Shown here piece after piece: positions 1-5,912 of a DNA stretch of 8,356 nucleotides. The stretch spans positions 1 to 8,356 of the forward strand of contig SLSM01000290.1 of assembly GCA_007130445.1 (NCBI GenBank), written 5' to 3'. The notes under the pieces are model-generated. The model saw only the letters and a list, made by a program, of their open reading frames with translations, ran no database searches and was not told the origin of the DNA. Made by a program: the position numbers and the translations under genes. The DNA comes from Trueperaceae bacterium (lineage in GTDB: Bacteria; Deinococcota; Deinococci; Deinococcales; Trueperaceae). Position 1 is the stretch's first letter. Each line of letters starts with the position of its first letter.

Positions 1-110
1 GCCGCACGCCGCGCGTCCGGAGCGCCGCGCGCCCGCGTGAACGCGTGCGCCCACCGAGCCTCCCCGAGCTGGGACGGCGTCAGAGCGACGGCGGCTGAGC
101 AGGGCATGGG

Positions 111-141
111 GGTCGGATCACGCGACGAGCGTGACCCGACC
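111..141 (+). terminator. Hairpin upstream of secDF, possible terminator or 5' leader structure
   Basis: GGTCGG pairs with CCGACC and TCACG with CGTGA, separated by one A/C mismatch and closing a 7-base loop. The stem is therefore about 12 positions with a single mismatch. No T-run follows on either strand, so a classical intrinsic terminator is not shown. It could end an upstream transcript or sit in the secDF leader. Confidence 0.3.
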
Positions 142-189
142 GCCCGCCCTCGACGCCCTCCACCCCTCGCCTGACCCATCCACCCACTC

Positions 190-194
190 GGGAG
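190..194 (+). promoter_or_regulatory. Ribosome binding site of secDF
   Basis: GGGAG lies 4 bases before the ATG at 199. The spacing is a little short, but it is the only purine-rich SD-like match in front of this start, and it supports the ATG as the true start. No TANNNT box sits at the leaderless distance, unlike dnaB and the fusion gene further right. Confidence 0.55.
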
Positions 195-198
195 ACTC

Positions 199-2397
199 AT
201 GAACCAACGCACCTTCACCGGCATCCTCGTGGCCATCGCCGTCATCGCGGCGATCCTCTCCATCTGGCGCCCGTGGTCGGACGACCCGACCGGCACCCTG
301 CGCCTCGGCCTCGACCTCCAAGGCGGCCTGCGCGTCGTCTTGCAGGCCGAGACGCCCGACCCCGAGATCGACGACCTCCTCGCCGCGCGCAACATCATCG
401 AGAACCGCGTCAACGAGTTCGGCGTAGCCGAACCGCTGGTGCAGACCAGCGGTGGCGACCGCATCATCGTCGAGCTCCCCGGCCTGACCGCCGAGGACCA
501 GCAGCGCGCGCTCGACCTGATCGGGCAGCAGGCGGTGCTCGAGTTCCGCCTCGTGCGCCCGCAGAGCCAGGGGCTGTCGACGTTCGACATGACCCTCGCC
601 GACCTCGAGGACATCGCGTTCACCGGCGAGATCATCCGGACCGCGCGCGCCGACTTCGAACGCATCGGCGCCACCACGCTCGGCCCGGCGGTGTTCTTCG
701 AGATCCGCGCCCAAGACACCCGCGCCTTCGGCGACTTCACGGGCAGCAACATCGGCCGGCGCATGGCGATCGTGCTGGACGACCAGATCCAGACCGCGCC
801 CACGCTCAACTCGCGCATCTCCGACAGCGGTCAGATCACCGGCATCGGCTCGCTCGACGAGGCGTCGGACATCGCGCTGGTGCTGCGCTCGGGCTCGCTG
901 CCGTTCAACCTGAACGTCGAGGAGATCCGCTCCATCGGCCCGACGCTGGGGCAGGACTCGATCAACGCCGGCCGGACCGCCGCGTTCATCGGCGGCGCGG
1001 CCGTCATCCTGTTCATCGTGGCGTTCTACGGCCCGCTCTTCGGCGGGGCGCTGTCGGTCGGCCTCGGCCTCGTGATGCTGTTCGTGTTCGGCCTGCTCGC
1101 CGGGCTGGGCGCGGCGCTCACCCTGCCCGGCCTGGCCGGCCTGGTGCTCACCATCGGCGCGGCGGTCGACGGCAACGTGATCAGCTTCGAGCGCGTGCGC
1201 GAGGAGCTCAGGGCCGGCAAGGGCCTGCGCGTCGCGTTGCGCAACGGCTTCGGCAACTCGCTCTCGGCGATCATCGACGCCAACGTCACCACCTTGCTGG
1301 CGGCCGCGGCGCTGTACCAGTACACCGCCGGCCCGGTGCGCGGCTTCGCGATCACCCTGGCGATCGGCATCGTGTCGGCCGTCTTCGTCAACACCGTCGT
1401 GGTGCCGTGGATGCTGCAGGTGGCCTCGCAGTACACCAAGAAGACCTTCATGCGCCCCGGCATGTTCTTCGAGCACCTGAAGTTCGTGAAGCACGCCCGC
1501 ATCGCGCTGCCGCTCTCGGCCTTCCTGGCGCTCGCCTCGATCCTGCTGCTGACCTTCCTCGGCCTGCGCCTGTCGACCGACTTCACCGGCGGCCAGAGCG
1601 TGCTGCTGCGCGTGCCCGACGGCACGCAGGCGGCCGACGTGCGCGCGCTGCTCGACACGCCCGACTTCGAGCGCGTCTCGTCGAGCGCCACCGCGATCGT
1701 CGAGGTCGACGACCCCACCATCGCCGGGCAGCTGCTGTCGGTGCGCGTCGGCCTGACCGAGTCCGCCGAGGGCGCCGACACGTTCCCGACCCAGCTCGCG
1801 ACCGCCGTCGGCGGCGAGGTGCTCTCGGCCGACTTCGTCGGACCCGCGATCGGCGCCGACCTGCGGCGCGGCGCGATCCTGGCCGTGCTCGTCGCGTTCG
1901 GGTTGATCCTGGTCTACACCTCGTGGCGCTTCTGGCCGAACTGGACGGTCGCGATAGGCACGGTGGTCGCCACCGTGCACGACGTCGGCCTGGTGCTGGG
2001 CTTCCTCGACCTGGTGCAGGCCGAGTTCAGCATCCCGGTGCTGGCCGCACTGTTGTTCGTGGTCGGCTACTCGCTGAACGACTCGATCGTGATCTCGGAC
2101 CGCATCCGCGAGAACCTGGGCAAGGTGCGCGACCGCAGTTTCGCCGACATCGTCGACCTGTCGGTGAGCCAGACGCTCCCACGCACGGTGGTGACGTCGA
2201 TGACCACGCTGCTCCCGGTGCTGGCGCTGTTCTTCTTCGGCGGCAGCGTGTTGCGCGACTTCTCGATGACGCTCCTGGTGGGCATCCTGGTGGGCGCGTA
2301 CTCGAGCGTGTTCGTGCTCGCGCCGATCGTGGTGTACCTGGGGACGCTGCAACGGAAACGGCGCCGCGCGCGGCGATCGAGCACCGCGACCGCCTGA
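199..2397 (+). CDS. secDF: Protein translocase subunit SecDF (SecD-SecF single chain)
   Basis: SecDF is an inner-membrane partner of SecYEG that uses the proton motive force to pull exported proteins through after SecA-driven insertion. The 732-residue product has the SecD half first: a membrane segment at about 7-23, LGLDLQGG at 36-43, a periplasmic P1 domain with NIIENRVNEFG at 65-75, then six membrane segments from about 257 to 407. The SecF half follows: a membrane segment near 436-456, TDFTGGQS at 460-467, a smaller periplasmic domain, and membrane segments from about 558 to the end. The three residues needed for proton transport in Thermus SecDF (Asp340, Asp637, Arg671) have counterparts at Asp324 (in VDGNV), Asp595 (in HDVG) and Arg662 (in LPRT). 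The usual VDANV reads VDGNV here, a small oddity. The chain ends in a basic cytoplasmic tail (RKRRRARR). Fused SecDF occurs in several phyla including Deinococcota. The ATG is supported by GGGAG at 190-194. Confidence 0.97.
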   Translation: MNQRTFTGILVAIAVIAAILSIWRPWSDDPTGTLRLGLDLQGGLRVVLQAETPDPEIDDLLAARNIIENRVNEFGVAEPLVQTSGGDRIIVELPGLTAEDQQRALDLIGQQAVLEFRLVRPQSQGLSTFDMTLADLEDIAFTGEIIRTARADFERIGATTLGPAVFFEIRAQDTRAFGDFTGSNIGRRMAIVLDDQIQTAPTLNSRISDSGQITGIGSLDEASDIALVLRSGSLPFNLNVEEIRSIGPTLGQDSINAGRTAAFIGGAAVILFIVAFYGPLFGGALSVGLGLVMLFVFGLLAGLGAALTLPGLAGLVLTIGAAVDGNVISFERVREELRAGKGLRVALRNGFGNSLSAIIDANVTTLLAAAALYQYTAGPVRGFAITLAIGIVSAVFVNTVVVPWMLQVASQYTKKTFMRPGMFFEHLKFVKHARIALPLSAFLALASILLLTFLGLRLSTDFTGGQSVLLRVPDGTQAADVRALLDTPDFERVSSSATAIVEVDDPTIAGQLLSVRVGLTESAEGADTFPTQLATAVGGEVLSADFVGPAIGADLRRGAILAVLVAFGLILVYTSWRFWPNWTVAIGTVVATVHDVGLVLGFLDLVQAEFSIPVLAALLFVVGYSLNDSIVISDRIRENLGKVRDRSFADIVDLSVSQTLPRTVVTSMTTLLPVLALFFFGGSVLRDFSMTLLVGILVGAYSSVFVLAPIVVYLGTLQRKRRRARRSSTATA

Positions 2398-2403
2398 GGA
2401 TGT

Positions 2404-2439
2404 GCGGAGGCGGTGTCGCCGCGTCGAGACCGCCTCCGC
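2404..2439 (+). terminator. Hairpin after secDF, probable terminator
   Basis: GCGGAGGCGGT (2404-2414) and ACCGCCTCCGC (2429-2439) form a perfect 11-base-pair stem with a 14-base loop, starting 7 bases after the secDF stop. No T-run follows on either strand. Its position between convergent genes and its stability argue for transcription termination or 3'-end protection. Lack of a T-run is common in high-GC genomes but lowers certainty. Confidence 0.5.
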
Positions 2440-2458
2440 CATACGACCCAGACCGACC

Positions 2459-2489
2459 GTGCCCCCGGCGCTCGCTGCGTCCGGGGCAC
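2459..2489 (+). terminator. Second hairpin after secDF
   Basis: GTGCCCC-C-GG (2459-2468) pairs with CCGGGGCAC (2481-2489), giving nine base pairs around a single bulged C and a 12-base loop. It lies 20 bases after the first hairpin. With no T-run, its role (back-up terminator or bidirectional barrier) is only inferred from position. Confidence 0.35.
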
Positions 2490-2523
2490 CGCCGTGTGGT
2501 CGCTCGACGGTCTCGTGGGGATC

Positions 2524-2622
2524 TCAGGTCGTGACGTGCACTTCCAAGCGCTTGCCGAGCGCCTGCGCCGCTCGCTCCAGGGTCGACAGCGTCACGGCAG
2601 GGTTGTCGGGGTCTCGGCGTCG
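2524..2622 (-). pseudogene. C-terminal remnant of an XRE/HigA-type HTH protein
   Basis: On the minus strand a frame of 32 codons runs from just after a TAG (2623-2625) to a TGA (2524-2526). It contains NPAVTLSTLERAAQALG followed by KRLEVHV. This matches the usual end of XRE/Cro-type HTH repressors and HigA-like antitoxins, where an N-P-(T/S)-L-x-T-L-x-R-(I/L)-A-x-ALG stretch forms the last helices and a short beta strand follows. The DNA-binding N-terminal part is absent: the frame is cut by the TAG, and the sequence further upstream is the relic of a different gene. No toxin partner is seen. The reading rests on pattern recognition of about 25 residues. Confidence 0.45.
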
Positions 2623-2633
2623 CTACGGTCCCG

Positions 2634-2775
2634 CGTTCTCAGCCGCCGATGTCAGACCGCTCCACACGAACCATTGGAACTTCAACCGGCCCGGACTCCG
2701 CACCTCGGCTGGTCACACGACCAGGACGAGCCGGCTTTCGTCTTCGACGGCACCATCGAGCCGTGCGTCGTCGGT
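2634..2775 (-). pseudogene. Decayed partial copy of the adjacent lipoprotein-like gene
   Basis: This stretch aligns without gaps to 2923-3064, inside the lipoprotein-like gene, at a constant offset of 289 bases. Over the best 64 bases (2667-2730 against 2956-3019) I count 51 identities. On the minus strand it reads DARLDGAVEDESRLVLVV, an in-frame TGA, PAEVRSPGRLKFQWF, then SGLTSAAENAGP and TAG. The intact protein has DARLEFVDDAEHRLVLIM, AAEVPRPGWLVVQWF and SGPARAAES at residues 67-110. That is about half identical at protein level over 45 codons. Only the part matching the middle of the intact protein is present; there is no signal peptide and no C-terminal third. It begins a few bases after the intact gene's stop, so it looks like a tandem duplicate that has decayed or been overwritten. 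Confidence 0.6.
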
Positions 2776-2782
2776 CACTGCC

Positions 2783-3253
2783 TCACTCGAGGTCGATCCG
2801 CAGCTGCCGCACCAGCCTGCCGTCCCACGACAGCACCGCGCGCCACTCGCCCGGCGTGACGTCGAGGCCCGGCGGCGTGTCGAGACGGACCTCGACGTCC
2901 AGCGAGTCGTCGTCGAACCAGACGCTCTCGGCCGCCCGCGCCGGACCGCTCGGGCCGAACCATTGGACCACCAACCAACCAGGTCTCGGCACCTCGGCTG
3001 CACGCATGATCAGGACGAGACGATGCTCGGCGTCGTCGACGAACTCGAGCCGCGCGTCGCCGTGCAGGCGGAAGGCGGGCTCAAACTCCAGGCGGTCGGT
3101 CGGGAGAGGCGGGATGAAGAGCGGCACGCAGGCGCTGCTCGCGGCGACGAGCAGCGCGAGCGCGACGACGACGGCGCGGGAACGGAGCGACGCCACCCGC
3201 TCCGGGCCTTCGGGTCGCGGCCTCGCGCGCAGCGGGCCGTCTCCGCGCGACAT
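2783..3253 (-). CDS. Small exported, lipoprotein-like protein of unknown function
   Basis: I do not recognise this 156-residue family. The N-terminus is basic (ASLRSRA) followed by a hydrophobic stretch at about 27-38 and VAASSAC with Cys42. This resembles a lipoprotein signal, but Ser at the -3 position is not the usual Leu/Val, so ordinary signal-peptide cleavage or weak lipidation is also possible. The mature part (about 115 residues) is rich in alternating beta-type segments (RLEFEPAFRL, HRLVLIM, WLVVQWF, DVEVRLDT, EWRAVLSW, RQLRIDLE), suggesting a small beta-sandwich outside the membrane. The ATG at 3253 overlaps the prmA stop as TGATG, which supports translational coupling. An in-frame GTG 19 codons later would leave a more typical signal with Cys at position 23. 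It is the last gene of the fusion-prmA operon. A decayed partial copy lies directly downstream. Confidence 0.75.
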   Translation of the reverse strand: MSRGDGPLRARPRPEGPERVASLRSRAVVVALALLVAASSACVPLFIPPLPTDRLEFEPAFRLHGDARLEFVDDAEHRLVLIMRAAEVPRPGWLVVQWFGPSGPARAAESVWFDDDSLDVEVRLDTPPGLDVTPGEWRAVLSWDGRLVRQLRIDLE

Positions 3254-4095
3254 CAGGCGCCGCGCTCCGCCGCGAGCGCGACGGCGAGCAGCCACCACTC
3301 GCCCTCGCGCTCGCGGCGCACGAGCCGCAGCGAGGCGGGCACAGCCGCCTCGACGGCGCCCTCCTTGCCCGCCAGGATGCCGGTCAGGAAGGCGCGACCA
3401 CCCGGCGCCAGCGCGCGGGCGTAGGCGTCCATGAACGCCACGTGCAGCTCGGCGAAGAGGTTCGCCACCAGCACGTCGACGCTCTGCGGCGCCGGCGGCG
3501 CGGCCGCGAAGTCGCTCACCTCGAAGCGCGCGCGCGAGCGGTTCAGGTCGGCGTTGGCGCGGGCGATCGGCAACGTGATCGGGTCGACGTCGACGCCCAG
3601 CGCGTCGGCGGCGCCGAGCCGATCGGCAGCGATGGCCAGCAGACCCGAGCCGGAGCCGACGTCGAGCACGCGTGCGCCACGCAGGTCGAGGCCGGGGTCG
3701 GCCAGGGCGGCGAGGGCCAGGCGCGTAGTCTCGTGGTGGCCGGTCCCGAAGGCCATGCCGGGGTCGAGCCACAGCACCGTCTGCCCCGAGCGGAGCACGG
3801 CCTGGCGGTGGGTGGGGGCCACCACGACGCTCCCGACGGTCACGGCATCCAGGCCCTCGAAGTAGGCGGCCACGTGGTCGCGCTCGTCGACGACCTCCCA
3901 ACAGCCGCCGGGCGGGACGGTGGGCACAGCGTCGCTGGGCGTCTCGTTCGGCGCCGCACCGAAGTCGGCGGCGAAGACGGCCACGAGGTCGTCACCGTCT
4001 TCGAGCAGGGCCTCGCAACCGGCGTCCCACAGCGCCGCGCCGAGCGCGCCCTCGGCCTCGGCCACCCGACCGGGCAACCGGTAGGCGCTCGCCAC
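3253..4095 (-). CDS. prmA: Ribosomal protein L11 methyltransferase
   Basis: PrmA is a cytoplasmic SAM-dependent enzyme that methylates amino groups of ribosomal protein L11. The 280-residue product has a short N-terminal substrate-recognition domain (about 1-65), a linker, and a Rossmann-type methyltransferase domain. Family signatures are clear: DPGMAFGTGHHETT at 111-124, the SAM-binding VLDVGSGSG at 143-151, the acidic GVDVDP at 167-172, VANLFAELH at 210-218 and FLTGIL at 236-241. Wording and length are close to Thermus PrmA and shorter than the E. coli protein (about 293). I chose the GTG at 4095: it lies 5 bases after the stop of the upstream fusion gene and gives the family's usual start (M-x-x-x-YRL). 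No convincing SD precedes it, so reinitiation or coupling from the upstream gene is likely. The 3' end overlaps the next ATG by one base. Confidence 0.95.
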   Translation of the reverse strand: MASAYRLPGRVAEAEGALGAALWDAGCEALLEDGDDLVAVFAADFGAAPNETPSDAVPTVPPGGCWEVVDERDHVAAYFEGLDAVTVGSVVVAPTHRQAVLRSGQTVLWLDPGMAFGTGHHETTRLALAALADPGLDLRGARVLDVGSGSGLLAIAADRLGAADALGVDVDPITLPIARANADLNRSRARFEVSDFAAAPPAPQSVDVLVANLFAELHVAFMDAYARALAPGGRAFLTGILAGKEGAVEAAVPASLRLVRREREGEWWLLAVALAAERGA

Positions 4096-4100
4096 GGGCG

Positions 4101-5798
4101 TTAGGCCGCGACGGCGGCGCGCTCGCCGTCGTCCTCGGTCACGATCTCGAAGCCGAGCGCGGCGCCCGCCTCCAGGTAGTACGCGATGTCGGCCGAGCGG
4201 GTCACGGCGCCCAGCGAGCGGCGGTCGAAGGCGCGGTTGGCGGTCATGATCATCGTCTCCGCCATGCAAGCGGGCACCTTGGCGGTGCCGAAGTGCAGGT
4301 CGATCACGGTGCGCATGTTGCCCGGCGGGCGCACCACGCCGCCGGGGATCACCTGCACGCCGGGCACGTCGCGCACGGACTCGTCGACGTCGGCGGGGCG
4401 GCCGATGTCGAACACCCACGCGCCGGGCTTGACGTGGTCGGCGAAGAGCACGGGGTTCGGGTCGCTGGTGGCCGTGAATACCAGGTCGGCCTCGGCGCAG
4501 TCCGCGACGTCGGTCGAGACGACGATCTCGAGCTCGGGGTGTTTGCGCTGCAAGGTGGCGGCGCTGCGCGCCAGGCGTTCCGCGTCGCGGCCGACCAGGA
4601 TCAGCTTGGCGACCTCGCCCGCGATGGAGCGCGCCACGCCGAACGCGACCACGCCGTTGGCGCCGACCACCGCCGCGCAGGCCTGCGAGAGCGTGCCGCC
4701 GGAGGCGGCGAAGCGCTCGAGCAGCCCCGGCACGGCCGCCTTGACCGTGGCCGCGGTGTAGGCGCCGCCGTTCGTGACGGCGATCTCGGGCACGGCGTCC
4801 TGTACCCGCTGCCCCTTGTCGCCCACGGTGGACCAGAACGCGCCCAGCCCGAACGCCTCGGCGCCGAACTCGCGCGCCATGCGCGCACCCTGGATCGCCA
4901 TGCGCTCCGCGACGTCGGGGTATGCGCGAATCTGGTCGGGGAGCATGGCACCGGTGATGAGCAGCACCCGCAGCTCACGACCGTCGGCCAGGAGGATGCC
5001 CGAGATCTCGCCCTGGGCCATCGGACGCATCAGCAACAGCGCACGCCGCAACCACGACTCGGGCAGCCAGCCCTTCGCCACCAGGTGGCCGGTGAGGCGC
5101 TGGGAGAGGGGCTGCCACAGGTCGTCGAGCGTGATGGGGTGGACCATGAACGCCGCGAGCACCACGTCGGGCCGCAGACCGAGCACCGCGGGGGGCTCGC
5201 CGAGGCGCGCCTCGGTGCCGTCGAGCACACGACCGAGCGCGGCCTTCTGGCGCCACAGACCGACCGCGGCCAGGAACGCCGTGGCGAACACTGCGGCGGG
5301 CGGAGCGCCCACTACGAGCAACGCGAGCGGCAGCGTCACCAGGCCCGCCGCGGTCGCGAGCGACACGAAGCGCGTCAGCGCCAGCAGGCCCGCGTACACC
5401 CAGATCGGCAGCGCCAGCAGCCACCAGGCGGCCGTCCCCGTCACCGCCAGGCCCGCCAGCAGGCCGAGCAGCACGCCGTTGCCGCGCCCACGCGGGGCGT
5501 CGAACCAGCGCAGCCAGGGCAAGGGGTGCAGGTGGCCGGCGTACACGCCGAGCGCGGCCCAGGGGTTCCCCTGGAACAGCGCCACCACGACCACGCCCTT
5601 GAGCATGTCGAGCACGAAGCTGGCGACCGCGACCTGCGGGCCCGCCACCCGCAACACGTTCTCGACGCCGAGCAGGTGCGGGTTCAGCTGGCGCGGGTGC
5701 AGGCCGGTGGCGCGGCGGACCAACAGGCCGCCGAGCGGCGCGCCACCGAGCAGGTAGGCGACGCCGAGCGCGATGACGGAGGCGACCACGGGATCCAT
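4101..5798 (-). CDS. PlsY-like membrane domain fused to a fatty acyl-ACP reductase (AAR)-like domain
   Basis: This 565-residue protein joins two lipid-enzyme domains. Residues about 1-205 are a multi-pass membrane domain of the PlsY family (acyl-phosphate:glycerol-3-phosphate acyltransferase). They show YLLGGAPLGGLLVRRATG at 15-32, LDMLKG at 63-68, AGHLHP at 87-92 and RVLDGTEARLGE at 190-201. The PlsY signatures GSGNxGATN and GGKG have become NPHLLGVEN (39-47) and PRGRGNG (102-108), so acyltransferase activity is doubtful. Residues about 215-555 resemble cyanobacterial long-chain acyl-ACP reductase: LGAFWSTVG at 318-326, TNGGAYTAAT at 342-351, the nucleotide-binding VVGANGVVAFG at 377-387, IPGGVV at 484-489 and VPACMAETM at 508-516, where Cys511 aligns with the acyl-carrying Cys294 of Synechococcus AAR. 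Alternatives for this half are shikimate dehydrogenase-like or other Rossmann oxidoreductases. The ATG at 5798 is preferred over one at 5807, because TAGGAT lies exactly 7 bases before it. It heads an operon with prmA. Confidence 0.8.
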   Translation of the reverse strand: MDPVVASVIALGVAYLLGGAPLGGLLVRRATGLHPRQLNPHLLGVENVLRVAGPQVAVASFVLDMLKGVVVVALFQGNPWAALGVYAGHLHPLPWLRWFDAPRGRGNGVLLGLLAGLAVTGTAAWWLLALPIWVYAGLLALTRFVSLATAAGLVTLPLALLVVGAPPAAVFATAFLAAVGLWRQKAALGRVLDGTEARLGEPPAVLGLRPDVVLAAFMVHPITLDDLWQPLSQRLTGHLVAKGWLPESWLRRALLLMRPMAQGEISGILLADGRELRVLLITGAMLPDQIRAYPDVAERMAIQGARMAREFGAEAFGLGAFWSTVGDKGQRVQDAVPEIAVTNGGAYTAATVKAAVPGLLERFAASGGTLSQACAAVVGANGVVAFGVARSIAGEVAKLILVGRDAERLARSAATLQRKHPELEIVVSTDVADCAEADLVFTATSDPNPVLFADHVKPGAWVFDIGRPADVDESVRDVPGVQVIPGGVVRPPGNMRTVIDLHFGTAKVPACMAETMIMTANRAFDRRSLGAVTRSADIAYYLEAGAALGFEIVTEDDGERAAVAA

Positions 5799-5805
5799 GC
5801 GGGAC

Positions 5806-5811
5806 ATCCTA
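5806..5811 (-). promoter_or_regulatory. Putative -10 box (TANNNT) for leaderless expression of the fusion gene
   Basis: On the minus strand TAGGAT ends 7 bases before the ATG at 5798. This spacing would start the transcript at or next to the start codon. The same arrangement precedes dnaB on the other strand. AGGA within the box could instead act as an SD with 8-base spacing. No -35 hexamer is evident. Confidence 0.5.
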
Positions 5812-5899
5812 CGACCTGCCGCGGGGCCGGGCGTCGCTCGGCGCGGCACGCGCGCCCGGCCGCAGCCGTCCGCAGCAGCCTCCGGGGGGCGCCACGGTG

Positions 5900-5905
5900 T
5901 AGCCT
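5900..5905 (+). promoter_or_regulatory. Putative -10 box (TANNNT) for leaderless expression of dnaB
   Basis: TAGCCT ends 7 bases before the GTG at 5913, and no SD-like sequence lies at a usable distance (the nearest G-run, near 5883-5889, is over 20 bases away). Leaderless genes with TANNNT just upstream of the start are frequent in Deinococcota. The matching distance on the divergent gene supports the reading. No -35 box is visible. Confidence 0.5.
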
Positions 5906-5912
5906 GACGCTC

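Larger units (their letters stand above)
1..198. other. Upstream region of secDF, no gene recognised
   Basis: No product can be named here. On the plus strand one frame is open from the left edge to a TGA at 38-40 and reads as an Ala/Pro/Arg-rich tail. It could be the last dozen codons of an upstream gene, but it is too short to identify. The rest is GC-rich with a hairpin at 111-141 (separate entry). No yajC, the usual neighbour of secD, is visible. Confidence 0.4.
2398..2782. other. Gene-free stretch with hairpins and gene relics
   Basis: This 385-base gap lies between the convergent ends of secDF (+) and the lipoprotein-like gene (-). It holds two hairpins just after secDF (2404-2439, 2459-2489), a 32-codon HTH-protein tail on the minus strand (2524-2622), and a decayed copy of the middle of the neighbouring lipoprotein-like gene (about 2634-2775). 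Bases 2490-2523 show nothing I can interpret. No intact gene is supported, although overlapping frames stay open because of high GC. Confidence 0.6.

Noticed and set aside
118..2442. Long open frames on the minus strand and in another plus frame across secDF (over 700 codons)
   Set aside because: They are Arg/Gly/Asp/His-rich, low-complexity shadows caused by high GC in the secDF codons. The secDF frame has clear domain motifs and membrane segments.
2713..2775. Possible programmed stop-codon readthrough or selenocysteine TGA in the relic frame
   Set aside because: There is no long open frame on the other side (a TAG follows about 30 codons later), the intact homologue has Arg at that position, and no start or ribosome binding site supports translation.
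2402..3434. Plus-strand open frames of 148-340 codons after secDF
   Set aside because: Arg/Ser/Pro-rich shadows over the minus-strand lipoprotein-like gene, with no motifs. The 2402 start would also lie inside the hairpin region with no ribosome binding site.
4096..4419. Longer prmA starting at 4419
   Set aside because: It would overlap the 3' end of the fusion gene by more than 300 bases with low-complexity Arg-rich sequence. GTG 4095 gives the normal family start.
4293..5912. N-terminal extension of the dnaB frame upstream of GTG 5913
   Set aside because: The extension lies antisense to the fusion gene, is His/Gln/Arg-rich low-complexity sequence, and precedes a normal DnaB N-terminus.
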